Below, in pieces: positions 1 through 7,299 of a stretch of 20,079 bases of DNA (positions within the stretch are counted from its first letter, which is position 1; each line of letters begins with the position of its first letter). Where the stretch lies: NCBI GenBank assembly GCA_035637315.1, contig DASPXK010000292.1, positions 1-20,079 of the forward strand. The letters are read 5' to 3'. The DNA comes from DASPXK01 sp035637315 (GTDB lineage: Bacteria; Chloroflexota; UBA6077; JACCZL01). A program made the position numbers and the translations under genes. The notes beneath the pieces were generated by a model. It did no database searches and had not been told where the DNA came from. It saw only the letters and a list, made by a program, of their open reading frames with translations.

Positions 1-833
1 TCGGGATGCTCCTTCGCGTAGACGCGCGTCGTGGCGATGACACCCTGCGCGTTGGGCAGGCCCAGGGTGGTCAGGTCGAACAGCGCGTGGAAGCCGCTCT
101 GCTCCAGCAGCAAGCGGTCCTGTACCTGAGCAACCGAGCAGCAGATCTGGCCTGCGGCGAGAGCGGCCATCCGCGCGCCCTCCTGCTGAACAGCCAGTAT
201 CGTCACGTCGTTGTCCGGGTCGATACCTTCCTTTGCTAGCACGACGCGGGTTGCGATGTCCGTCGCGTCACCAGGCGCTCTGATTGCGACCGTCTTCCCC
301 TTGAGGTCCTCCTTGGATTTGATCTCCTTACTCACCTCGAAGACATACGGGTACACGGGTGTGAGCGTGGCCAAGACGATGATGTCGGCGCCACCCGCAT
401 TGGCGCTAACGATCTCTGAGCCAGTGATGTCCACGATCTGGATCTCGCCCGATTGGAGCGCGGCGGCAGCGACCGGGCCACCGCCGAGACCCTGAAGCTC
501 GACCTCTAGGCCGTGCTTCGCGAAGATGCCCTTTTCGCGGGCGTAAAACAGCGGCAGGTGCGCACCACCCTCAGGGTACGACACGCTGATCCTTGTGGCC
601 GGGCCAGAGGCCGCGGGCCCGCTTGCAGTCGGGCTCGCAGCCGACGACGCCGCACCAACTGGCGAGGGTGAGGCCACGGGCGGCGCTGCCGCGGACGTCG
701 GCTTTGGCACAGCGGTCGGGGCAACGCCCGGCGAAGGAGTGCAGGCAACCAGACAGACGGCGAAAGACAGCACAGCGCCTAGCGATGACCTGACCTGAAG
801 AATGCGACGGCGGCCAGTTAGGAGAGAGTACAC
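1..833 (-). CDS. ABC transporter substrate-binding lipoprotein (NMT1/SsuA-like), C-terminus cut by window edge
   Basis: The reverse strand is open from a GTG at 833 to the left edge, giving 277 residues of an unfinished protein. The start follows a good ribosome site (GGAGGT about ten bases upstream). Residues 1-31 form a lipoprotein signal ending in the lipobox LVAC (Cys31). A linker rich in Ala, Pro, Ser and Thr follows, then a periplasmic-binding domain with the typical opening PLFYAREKGIFAKHGLEVEL and later a SKEDLKGKTVAIRAPGDATD segment. Such proteins capture nitrate-, sulfonate- or taurine-like or aromatic ligands outside the membrane and pass them to an SsuC-type permease. It starts 43 bases after the permease gene and is the second binding protein of the same operon. 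The ligand cannot be told from sequence. Confidence 0.88.
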   Translation of the reverse strand, partial: MYSLLTGRRRILQVRSSLGAVLSFAVCLVACTPSPGVAPTAVPKPTSAAAPPVASPSPVGAASSAASPTASGPAASGPATRISVSYPEGGAHLPLFYAREKGIFAKHGLEVELQGLGGGPVAAAALQSGEIQIVDITGSEIVSANAGGADIIVLATLTPVYPYVFEVSKEIKSKEDLKGKTVAIRAPGDATDIATRVVLAKEGIDPDNDVTILAVQQEGARMAALAAGQICCSVAQVQDRLLLEQSGFHALFDLTTLGLPNAQGVIATTRVYAKEHP

Positions 834-876
834 GTTTGGCCCACCTCCCTCGGACGTTGGCCCGCCGACCCGCGAG

Positions 877-1701
877 CTAGATCTCGATCGTGCTGGTCTT
901 CCAGCGCGCCAGGCGCCGCTCGAGCGTCTTGAGCGATTGGCTGATCAGCGTGCCGAGCGCGACGAGGACCGCGACAGGCACGAAGTATTTCGCCGTCTGG
1001 AACGTATTACCAAACTCGGCCAGCAGATGGCCAAGACCTGAGAGCGCCGTGTAGAGCTCCGCGACGACCGTCCCGATGATCGCCAGCGATGCGCCGATCC
1101 GCAACCCGGCGATGATGTACGGGACAGCGCAGGGCAGCATGATTTGCCGATAGATCTGGCCCGGTCGGGCTCCAAAGGAGCGGGCGGCCTCGATCAACTC
1201 GGGATCGCTGTTCAACACGCCCGCATAGGTGTTGATGATGATCGGGAAGACGGCGGTGAACCACACGATGACGATCTTCGCCTGCGTCTCCAGACCGAAC
1301 CAGAGGATGATCAAAGGGATGAACGCCACCCGCGGGGTGGAGTTCAGGCCGTTGACGTAGATGTCCAGTGTCTCGCCGAACGGTCTGATCGCGCCCATCA
1401 GCACGCCGATGGGGATGGCGGTCAGGATGGCCAGCGCGTAACCGCCGCCGAACACCACCAGGCTGCTGCCCAACGCAGCCATGAGCTGGCCGCTGCGGAG
1501 CAGCTCCACGAACGCGGGCAGGACATCGAGCGGCGAGGGCAGCAGCAGCTTGCCGGCCGGGATCGATGCGACGTGCCAGGCGGCCAGGAACGCCAGCAGA
1601 GCGATCAGTCGCCAGCTGTTCACGCCGACCAGGCGGATCTGCCCTCGCCGGCTCGGGCTCACCGGCTCCGATATCGGGACTGCGGCCGAGCCTTCGGCCA
1701 T
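877..1701 (-). CDS. ABC transporter permease (SsuC/TauC/NrtB type)
   Basis: A 274-residue inner-membrane permease. The ATG at 1701 is preferred because GGAAGG lies eight bases upstream. The open frame continues further upstream, but there it only shadows the preceding LigA-like gene. Hydrophobic segments begin near residues 31, 78, 122, 142, 193, 205 and 238. The cytoplasmic EAA loop that docks on the ATPase is clear at about 171-190 (EAARSFGARPGQIYRQIMLP). Length and order match the BPD_transp_1 family of taurine/sulfonate/nitrate importers. It begins four bases after the stop of the LigA-like gene, so the two are probably translationally coupled, and it is followed by a binding-protein gene. 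Confidence 0.93.
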   Translation of the reverse strand: MAEGSAAVPISEPVSPSRRGQIRLVGVNSWRLIALLAFLAAWHVASIPAGKLLLPSPLDVLPAFVELLRSGQLMAALGSSLVVFGGGYALAILTAIPIGVLMGAIRPFGETLDIYVNGLNSTPRVAFIPLIILWFGLETQAKIVIVWFTAVFPIIINTYAGVLNSDPELIEAARSFGARPGQIYRQIMLPCAVPYIIAGLRIGASLAIIGTVVAELYTALSGLGHLLAEFGNTFQTAKYFVPVAVLVALGTLISQSLKTLERRLARWKTSTIEI

Positions 1702-1705
1702 CGAG

Positions 1706-2017
1706 TCAGCCTTCCGCCTGAGCGCGCGGCCGCCGACGGCGGTAATAGTCGTAGAAAGCATTGGGCACGTCCTGAATCTTGGGGACGACCTCCCTGATGT
1801 ACGTCTCGCGCGGATTGAGCACCGCCGAGAAGTGGAAGAGCAAGATCGGATGCGCCCCGAGGCGGTACAGGGCGACGAGGTCCTTGGTCTCGATCGCGGC
1901 TCGCTCTTGCGGCGTGAGGTCGAGGCCGTCCAACATCCGAAAGTCACCGGCCCGCGCGGCGAGCGTGGCTTCACGGTCGATGTAGATCTGGTGGAGCGCC
2001 TTGCACAGGCCGTACAC
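1706..2017 (-). CDS. LigA-like small (alpha) subunit of a class III extradiol dioxygenase
   Basis: About 103 residues starting at GTG 2017, just after the ATPase stop (TAG at 2025-2023). An open frame continues upstream to 2101, but that part is antiparallel-frame shadow of the ATPase tail. The core runs from YGLCKALHQIYIDREATLAA through LTPQERAAIETKDLVALYRLG to GAHPILLFHFSAVL, the helical pattern of the protocatechuate 4,5-dioxygenase LigA family. LigA subunits cap the active site of the catalytic LigB subunit during meta-cleavage of catecholic rings. The oddity is position: it lies between the ATPase and permease genes of an importer, while the LigB-like gene is three genes upstream. The exact start is uncertain because no strong ribosome site is visible. 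Confidence 0.78.
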   Translation of the reverse strand: MYGLCKALHQIYIDREATLAARAGDFRMLDGLDLTPQERAAIETKDLVALYRLGAHPILLFHFSAVLNPRETYIREVVPKIQDVPNAFYDYYRRRRPRAQAEG

Positions 2018-2022
2018 CGTGC

Positions 2023-2853
2023 CTACTCGCCAGCCCCTACTCCCTGAAGGATGGGCATGAACTCCGGCTGGCCGCCGACCATCGTGCGGATCCGGGCCCA
2101 AAGGTGGGCGCGCATGTCGACGTACTGGACCTGAGCCCGCACATCATACTCCCAACGCGGCCGTTGCAAGGGGACCTCGAGCACCTCGTCCACCGTCGCC
2201 GGCCTGGGCCCGAGCAGAATGATCCGGTCCGCCAGAAACAGCGCCTCGTCCAGACTGTGGGTGACGAAGACGACCGCCACCCGCCTCGCCTCCCAGATGC
2301 GGCTCAGCTCGATCTGCATGAGCTCTCGCGTCTGGGCATCGAGGGCCGCGAAAGGCTCGTCCATGAGCAAGATCTCGGGCTCGAGAGCGAGCGCCCGCGC
2401 CAGGCCAACCCGCTGCTGCATGCCCCCCGACAACTCATGCGGAAAGCTGTGCTCGAAGCCCTCGAGCCCCACCAGAGCCACGAACTCGCTCGCCCGCGCC
2501 AGCCGCCGCTGACGGTCCATACCCTGAATCTGGAGTGGAAACTGGACGTTGTCCAGCACGGTCCGCCAGGGCAGCAGGCGAAACGACTGGAAGACGAAGC
2601 CGGCTTGTGGACCGGGTTTCGGCGGCCCCAGGCCGTCGATCGCGATCTCCCCCTGGTCCGGCGCGAGCAGACCGTCGATCAAGCGCAGCAGCGTGGTTTT
2701 CCCGCACCCGGAGGGCCCTACCAGGCAGACGAACTCGCCGGGCTGGACCGAAAACGACACATCCCGTAGGACCTCGACGCTCACGGGCGGCTTGCTGCCA
2801 GGCCGTCGAAACGTTTTCCGGACCCCGCGGACCTCGATCTTGGGCGCTGCCAC
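2023..2853 (-). CDS. ABC transporter ATP-binding protein (SsuB/TauB/NrtD type)
   Basis: A 276-residue ATPase with GTG start at 2853, five bases after the binding-protein stop. Walker A is GPSGCGKT at residues 46-53, the Q-loop glutamine is at 89 within FQSFRLLPW, the signature is LSGGMQQR from 141, Walker B is ILLMDEP from 161 and the switch histidine is H199 in FVTHSLDEAL. The combination FRLLPW and FVTHSLDEALFLADR is typical of nitrate/sulfonate/taurine importers. It should power uptake together with the permease encoded at 877-1701. The last residues extend beyond the usual core as a short tail ending at the start region of the LigA-like gene. Confidence 0.95.
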   Translation of the reverse strand: MAAPKIEVRGVRKTFRRPGSKPPVSVEVLRDVSFSVQPGEFVCLVGPSGCGKTTLLRLIDGLLAPDQGEIAIDGLGPPKPGPQAGFVFQSFRLLPWRTVLDNVQFPLQIQGMDRQRRLARASEFVALVGLEGFEHSFPHELSGGMQQRVGLARALALEPEILLMDEPFAALDAQTRELMQIELSRIWEARRVAVVFVTHSLDEALFLADRIILLGPRPATVDEVLEVPLQRPRWEYDVRAQVQYVDMRAHLWARIRTMVGGQPEFMPILQGVGAGE

Positions 2854-2858
2854 GTCGC

Positions 2859-4037
2859 CTACTGGATCGGGCGCCCGGGATCGTCGAACCGGGCGTCCAC
2901 GCCAATCTCCTTGAGGACGGCGTCTGCGAAGCGCGTGTCGGCCCAGTCCTGGACTTGAACTCGCGAAACGTCCTTGAAGTCATCCGTCTGATAGAGGAAG
3001 TCGGCGGTCTTCTGGTACTGGGAGAGGTTCATCAGCCCATTGACCGCCCAGGAGGTCTTGAACGCGTCCCACAGGTCGGAAGCGTCGGCAGGATCCAGGT
3101 CGGGCCGTCGTTGGGCCAGCGCGTCGAGCCAGGCTTGCTTGTCGTTGGCCAACCGCCGGCTTAGCTTCATGACCGCGGCGGTGAATCGCCGCAACTGCTC
3201 GGGCTTCTCGTTGAGCGCTCTGAGCGTCACCGCGTTGACCTTGTCCACGACCGGCGCGGCCGCGAAATAATCATCCAGGTTGACCAGGATCTTGACGCCC
3301 TTCTCGTTGCGAATCGAGACCCAGGTGGCGATCGAGATCGTCGTGGCGTCGATTCGACCGCCCACCAGCGTCTGCGCCCGCACTGCCGGGGCCCCGATCG
3401 CAAGCAGCCTCAAGTCGGCCGGGTTGATCCCCTTCGCGCCGAGCACCAGGTTCGTCAGCGAGTGGTCGACACTCCCGATCCGGGCCACGCCGAAGGTTCT
3501 GCCTTTGAGGTCGGCCGGCGAGACTACCTCGTCGCGCGCCGCGATCAGGAAGTAGAGCCGCGCGTCCGGCGAATGGATCGCCCGAAGGTCGAGGGTCTGG
3601 CTGGCCGTGAGCTTTACCACGTCCTGGGTCGAGATGTTGCCCGCGTCCACGTCGCCCGTCCGCATGGCTGTGATGACGGACGGGGTTCCCTGAACCTCCA
3701 CGAGCGTGACGTCCAGCCCCTCGGCTTCGTAGAAGCCGAGGTCCTTGGCCAACCAGAGCACGGAATTGGGCAGGGCTGGCACGCCGCTCGACGCGAGACC
3801 GAGGCGAAACCTCAAGACCTGTCTAGGTGTGGGCTGTGCGGTCGGCGGCTGGGCGACGGACGTGGCGGTGGGCTGGCCCACGGTGGGGGCGGCGCCCGGG
3901 GCGGTCGGCCCAGGCGCGGCGGGAGGAGCAGTGCTCGCGCACGCCGCCAGCCAGCAGGCCGCCACCGCAACCGCCCCGGCTCGTAGTGGGCGCCTTAGCG
4001 CTCTTGAGCGCGCTGAAGCGCGCACTACGTGCGGCAT
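2859..4037 (-). CDS. ABC transporter substrate-binding lipoprotein (NMT1/SsuA-like)
   Basis: A 392-residue exported lipoprotein. The ATG at 4037 overlaps the stop of the LigB-like gene by one base (TGATG), indicating translational coupling. The Arg-rich N-terminus leads to a hydrophobic core and the lipobox LAAC (Cys33), followed by a Pro/Ala/Thr-rich linker to about residue 75. The mature domain opens with SVLWLAKDLGFYEAEGLDVT and includes GTPSVITAMRTGDVDAGNIS and SPADLKGRTFGVARIGSVDH, the fold of nitrate/sulfonate/taurine binding proteins. It is the first of two binding proteins around one ATPase/permease pair. Codons 4-19 of the signal sequence fall in an imperfect palindromic repeat (see separate entry), so the true N-terminus could differ slightly. 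Confidence 0.92.
   Translation of the reverse strand: MPHVVRASARSRALRRPLRAGAVAVAACWLAACASTAPPAAPGPTAPGAAPTVGQPTATSVAQPPTAQPTPRQVLRFRLGLASSGVPALPNSVLWLAKDLGFYEAEGLDVTLVEVQGTPSVITAMRTGDVDAGNISTQDVVKLTASQTLDLRAIHSPDARLYFLIAARDEVVSPADLKGRTFGVARIGSVDHSLTNLVLGAKGINPADLRLLAIGAPAVRAQTLVGGRIDATTISIATWVSIRNEKGVKILVNLDDYFAAAPVVDKVNAVTLRALNEKPEQLRRFTAAVMKLSRRLANDKQAWLDALAQRRPDLDPADASDLWDAFKTSWAVNGLMNLSQYQKTADFLYQTDDFKDVSRVQVQDWADTRFADAVLKEIGVDARFDDPGRPIQ
3982..4029. repeat. Imperfect palindrome overlapping a signal-peptide coding region
   Basis: The ends CGTAGTG (3982-3988) and CACTACG (4023-4029) are exact inverted copies. The interior arms, with GCGC cores and TTAGCGC against GCTGAAGCGC, also pair with a few mismatches. 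The 48-bp element looks like a REP-type interspersed palindrome, but it lies inside the beginning of the binding-protein gene, where it encodes the Arg-rich n-region of the signal peptide. Only one copy is visible in this window, so its repeat status is inference. Confidence 0.5.
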
Positions 4038-4871
4038 CAGGCCAGGCTCCAGGCGACGGTCGGCACCCCGCCCCAGGCTGGCACGAGCCGATACTCGAAA
4101 AAGTCCGGCGGGCGGTCCTCGACGACGCCCAGCACCGCGTCGTAGTTCAGGAACTCGGTCGTGGAGTTGCCGGCCTCCGCCAGGCGCTCCACGGGCAGCC
4201 GCGTGAGGATCTCCTCGACCCGCCCGGCCCGGATCAGCTCCAGCGCCAGGCCGTCTAGGTCGGCGTCACGCTTGCCCATCTTTGGCCCGCCCACGTCGAC
4301 CGACAGATTGAACGTCGCGACGACGGCGACTCGCTCCTCCTTCGGCCGCTCCCGGACCAGCTGATTTGATCAGCTGCCCTAGCTCGAAGAAGCGCCGCTC
4401 GCTCGGCAGCGGGTAAGCGAAGACATTCGTAAACAGCGGCACGATCGGGAGATCCTCCTCAGGCCGGACCACTGAGAGTGGCACGCAGAAGGCGTGATCG
4501 AGGCCGAACTCGTGGCTCTGGCTGAAATCGAAACGGCGGCGGACCCCCAGATCCAACAGGTGCTCGGCAAGATCAACGTCGATGCTCGCATGGTAGCGAG
4601 GGATATTCATTACCTCGGATTCGTACCAGAACGGGCCCTCCGCCCGAGCAGCGAGCCCGACACAGAATTGGGGCATGGCGTCCAGAAAGAAGTTGTCGAA
4701 ATGGTCGTTACTGACGACGATCAGGCGGTCCGGCCGAGCGCCAGCCAAACGGCGGCGCAACTCGCCGAAGGTGGCCTCCACGGCTCGCCGCGACTCTTTG
4801 TCGGCCCCCTGGTAGTTCCAAAAGATCCGCGGATTATGGGTCATCGCCACGACGGCCGCGAGCGTGCCCAC
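4037..4871 (-). pseudogene. LigB/MhpB-type class III extradiol dioxygenase, frameshifted and lacking the catalytic His
   Basis: Starts at GTG 4871 with AGGGTGG five bases upstream. The first frame gives MTHNP with His12 and SNDHFDNFF with His57, matching the iron-binding histidines of LigB (His12, His61), plus FGLDHAFCVPLS. Near 4350-4376 the homologous reading moves to a second frame, continuing as RPKEERVAVVAT and on to NSTTEFLNYDAVLG and WSLA, which ends at 4037. The Glu in TTEF (about residue 239) matches LigB Glu242. The whole stretch is 835 bases, one more than a multiple of three, so a single extra base explains the break; restored it would be about 277 residues, normal for the family. 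Where relatives have GGLSH with the acid/base histidine (LigB His195, MhpB His179), this gene reads FNLSV (Val codon at 4300-4298). It is probably a decaying gene or a non-catalytic protein; a sequencing error could explain the frameshift but not the histidine change. Confidence 0.82.
4358..4376. repeat. Perfect 8-bp inverted repeat at the frameshift site
   Basis: CAGCTGAT (4358-4365), TTG loop (4366-4368), ATCAGCTG (4369-4376) form a perfect stem with a three-base loop. It lies where the two reading frames of the LigB-like gene meet. Confidence 0.85.
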
Positions 4872-5068
4872 GCGTCCACCCTTCTACGCTGGCCCACCCA
4901 GTTGTCGCGCCTGCGCTCCTGAATGTTTGGGCGGCGCAGCCGAAGTGTACAATGGCTGGGCCCGCGGGGTCGTGCTCGCGTCTATCTCGATTTCCCGTTC
5001 CGAGCTCCGAGGCTCGGCGAGGACGCGGCCGAGGCGGGCAAGATGTCGTCTGCAAGGGGGGTCGGAGG
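4872..5068. promoter_or_regulatory. Divergent intergenic region between the aromatic operons
   Basis: This 197-bp stretch must hold the promoters for the minus-strand transporter/dioxygenase operon and the plus-strand Rieske operon. On the plus strand TACAAT (4948-4953) is a 5/6 match to a -10 box, with a weak TTGGGC at 4927-4932 (15-bp spacer), which would give a leader of about 110 bases. I saw no convincing minus-strand promoter and no clear regulator operator. An open plus frame crosses the region from 4952 but does not encode a signal peptide or known domain. Confidence 0.45.
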
Positions 5069-6067
5069 ATGCCGGCTTTTGGCGAAAAGGTGGTAGTTTT
5101 TGGACCGGCCTACCCGATGAACCTCACGCCTCTTTGGGTCGCGTATGACAAGGGGGTCTTTCGGGAGGAAGGGCTGGACGTCGAACTGGCAGCGGTGCTC
5201 GGCGTTCCCGACAGCCAGCATCCGCGCTTCCAGTGGCGCAAGGAGGGCAAGGTCGTCTTCAGCTCACCCGGCGGCTCGCCACCCTTCCGCTCGATGCGCG
5301 AGAACAGGGACCCCACCGACTTCGAGGTCAACGTCGTCTCGATCGCCGACCGCACCGCGCACGTGTTCGTCGCCCGCGCCGACATCGAGGACCCGTCTCA
5401 ACTGAGGGGCAAGCGGCTCGGCGCCGACGCCAAGGGTGGCTCCAGCATCGACGCCAGGATCGCGCTCAGGCACTTCGGTCTCGACCCAGTCAACGACCTC
5501 ACCTGGGTCGACAGCCGCGGCCAGCCACCGGACACCGAACGTTACCGCCTGGAGCTGTTCCAGAAGGGCGAGCTGGACGCCGTGTGCTGCGATCCGCCGC
5601 ACTGGAACATCGCCGTTCGCATGGGCGGACGCCGGCTCACCTCGAGCCGCGACCTGTTCACGCTCCCGGAAGCCGGGCTCTCGACGACGCCGGTCGTGAT
5701 CGCCGAGAAGCCGGACCTGGTCCGCGCCATGGTCCGGGCCACCCTTCGCGGCGCCGAGTTCGCCCGCCTCAACAAGGAAGAGACACTCGACTGCATCCTG
5801 CGCCACAACATCCACATCACCCGCGATCTGGCCGACGTGGCGTGGGAAGAGGACCACCACGATTGGGGGCCGGTCCTGGAGATGGCCGCCTACCAACGCA
5901 AGGTCGACATCTACACGCGCGAGTGGGACCTGCCCGCCCAGCCTGTCTCGACCTACTACAACTTCGAGTTCCTCAAACAGGCCCTCGAGGAGCTAAAGCT
6001 TCTTCGGGCCTGGGACGCGGCGATGGATCCGGCCCCAGTTGCCCTTGCCGGCGCCCTCCGCCCGTAG
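5069..6067 (+). CDS. Substrate-binding-fold protein without signal peptide (NMT1/SsuA-like)
   Basis: A 332-residue protein. ATG 5069 is chosen because AAGGGGGG lies seven bases upstream. Extending the frame to 4952 adds only an Arg/Gly-rich stretch that is no signal sequence. The domain starts almost at once: EKVVVFGPAYPMNLTPLWVA and YDKGVFREEGLDVELAAVLG are the hallmarks of ABC nitrate/sulfonate binding proteins, and QLRGKRLGADAKGGSSIDAR follows the family pattern. With neither signal peptide nor lipobox it should stay in the cytoplasm, so it is unlikely to feed a transporter. Known cytoplasmic members of this fold include enzymes (4,5-dihydroxyphthalate decarboxylase, THI5-type pyrimidine synthase) and ligand sensors. 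It carries a Cys-Cys pair in DAVCCDPPHWN. It heads an operon with the Rieske oxygenase (10-base gap). Function not assigned. Confidence 0.85.
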   Translation: MPAFGEKVVVFGPAYPMNLTPLWVAYDKGVFREEGLDVELAAVLGVPDSQHPRFQWRKEGKVVFSSPGGSPPFRSMRENRDPTDFEVNVVSIADRTAHVFVARADIEDPSQLRGKRLGADAKGGSSIDARIALRHFGLDPVNDLTWVDSRGQPPDTERYRLELFQKGELDAVCCDPPHWNIAVRMGGRRLTSSRDLFTLPEAGLSTTPVVIAEKPDLVRAMVRATLRGAEFARLNKEETLDCILRHNIHITRDLADVAWEEDHHDWGPVLEMAAYQRKVDIYTREWDLPAQPVSTYYNFEFLKQALEELKLLRAWDAAMDPAPVALAGALRP

Positions 6068-6077
6068 AGGTCGAGGC

Positions 6078-7289
6078 ATGACGACGAGAGAGGAGAACGA
6101 GGTCCTCACGCGAGTCGGTCCCGGCACGCCGATGGGCGAACTGTTTCGACACTACTGGCTCCCCGTCGGCATCTCACTCGACCTGAAGGACAAGCCGACC
6201 TTCGTCCGCGTGCTGGGCGAGGACCTCGTCCTCTTCCGGGACAGTAGTGGCAGAGTCGGACTGCTCGGCGCGCTCTGCTCGCATCGCCGCGCCAACCTGT
6301 GCCTTGGCACCGTCGCCCAGAACGGGCTGCGCTGCCGCTATCACGGCTGGCTCTATGACACGCATGGCAGGGTCCTCCACACGCCCAGCGAGCCGCCGGA
6401 GAGCACGTTCAAGGACAGCGTCACGCACCTCGCGTACCCGGTCCAGGAGCTGGGCGGGATCATCTTCGCCTACCTCGGCCCCCAGCCCACCCCGCTGCTG
6501 CCCAGGTACAACTTCGTCGCGGAGGAGGGCGACCGGTACGTCAAGATCACTGGCATCTCCAACTCCAACTGGCTCCAGTGTGTCGAGAATGGGATCGATC
6601 CGCTGCACGTCAGCTTCCTGCACGGCGATGTCTGGACCGACCTGGAGGTCGAGCCCGAGATGGGCTTCGAGGAGACCGAGCATGGCTTGGTCCACAAGGC
6701 GGTCCGCCCGGGCAAAGAGGCTGGCATCTACAACTACCGCGAGCACCATCTGGTCATGCCCGGCATAAGTTGTGGCGGCAGTCCCGGGCGCGTGCTGGAG
6801 AATCCGAGCGGCACGCCGGCGATGTCGGCCAGGTGGAGTGTGCCGATCGACGACGCGCATACCCTGATCATCCGCTGCACCTACAAGCCCGCCAGCAACA
6901 CCGGGCAGTTCAAACATGACCCGATCGCGCGGGCCTGGCGACCGCTCCAGATCGAGCCCTACAAAGAGTACCGCAACCTGAAGGACGACGAGGAGCCAGT
7001 CCTCGGCTATACGATGGCGCGCGCGATCGCCTCGGAAGACGCCAGCCTCCTCGACAGCCTCGGCTCCATCGTCGACCGCGAGAACGAGAACCTGCTGCCG
7101 TTTGGCGACTTCGGCATCGTCGCCCTGCGGGACCTGTACCTCAAGGAGATCGGGGCGGTCCGGGCAGGGCGCGATCCAAAGGGTGTCATCCGAGACGAGG
7201 CCAGGAACCAGTTGATCGTGATCCCGGCTTGGGAGCTGAATCTGACTGAAGCCGAGCTGGCAGAGCGGAACGTCGCCCCGCCGGCCTGA
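6078..7289 (+). CDS. Rieske non-heme iron oxygenase, alpha subunit (phthalate 4,5-dioxygenase type)
   Basis: A 403-residue oxygenase component. ATG 6078 follows AGAGGTCGAGG; a longer frame from 6039 overlaps the previous gene. The Rieske [2Fe-2S] motif is Cys67-x-His69 (CSHR) and Cys86-x2-His89 (CRYHGW). The catalytic motif is NWLQCVENGIDPLHVSFLH, with bridging Asp174 and iron ligands His177 and His182. The N-terminal ENEVLTRVGPGTPMGELFRHYWLPV is typical of the phthalate 4,5-dioxygenase oxygenase family, which hydroxylates, dihydroxylates or demethylates aromatic substrates using electrons from a separate reductase. No reductase or ferredoxin is in the window. It sits between a binding-fold protein gene and a meta-cleavage-type hydrolase gene. 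The substrate is unknown. Confidence 0.95.
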   Translation: MTTREENEVLTRVGPGTPMGELFRHYWLPVGISLDLKDKPTFVRVLGEDLVLFRDSSGRVGLLGALCSHRRANLCLGTVAQNGLRCRYHGWLYDTHGRVLHTPSEPPESTFKDSVTHLAYPVQELGGIIFAYLGPQPTPLLPRYNFVAEEGDRYVKITGISNSNWLQCVENGIDPLHVSFLHGDVWTDLEVEPEMGFEETEHGLVHKAVRPGKEAGIYNYREHHLVMPGISCGGSPGRVLENPSGTPAMSARWSVPIDDAHTLIIRCTYKPASNTGQFKHDPIARAWRPLQIEPYKEYRNLKDDEEPVLGYTMARAIASEDASLLDSLGSIVDRENENLLPFGDFGIVALRDLYLKEIGAVRAGRDPKGVIRDEARNQLIVIPAWELNLTEAELAERNVAPPA

Positions 7290-7299
7290 GCACTCCCCC

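Noticed and set aside
1706..1974. Permease frame extended upstream to 1974
   Set aside because: The extension overlaps the LigA-like gene and is Ser/Arg-rich nonsense; the ATG at 1701 has a good Shine-Dalgarno sequence.
4952..5068. Upstream extension of the plus-strand binding-fold protein to 4952
   Set aside because: The added residues are Arg/Gly-rich with no signal sequence, and a good ribosome site lies before the ATG at 5069.
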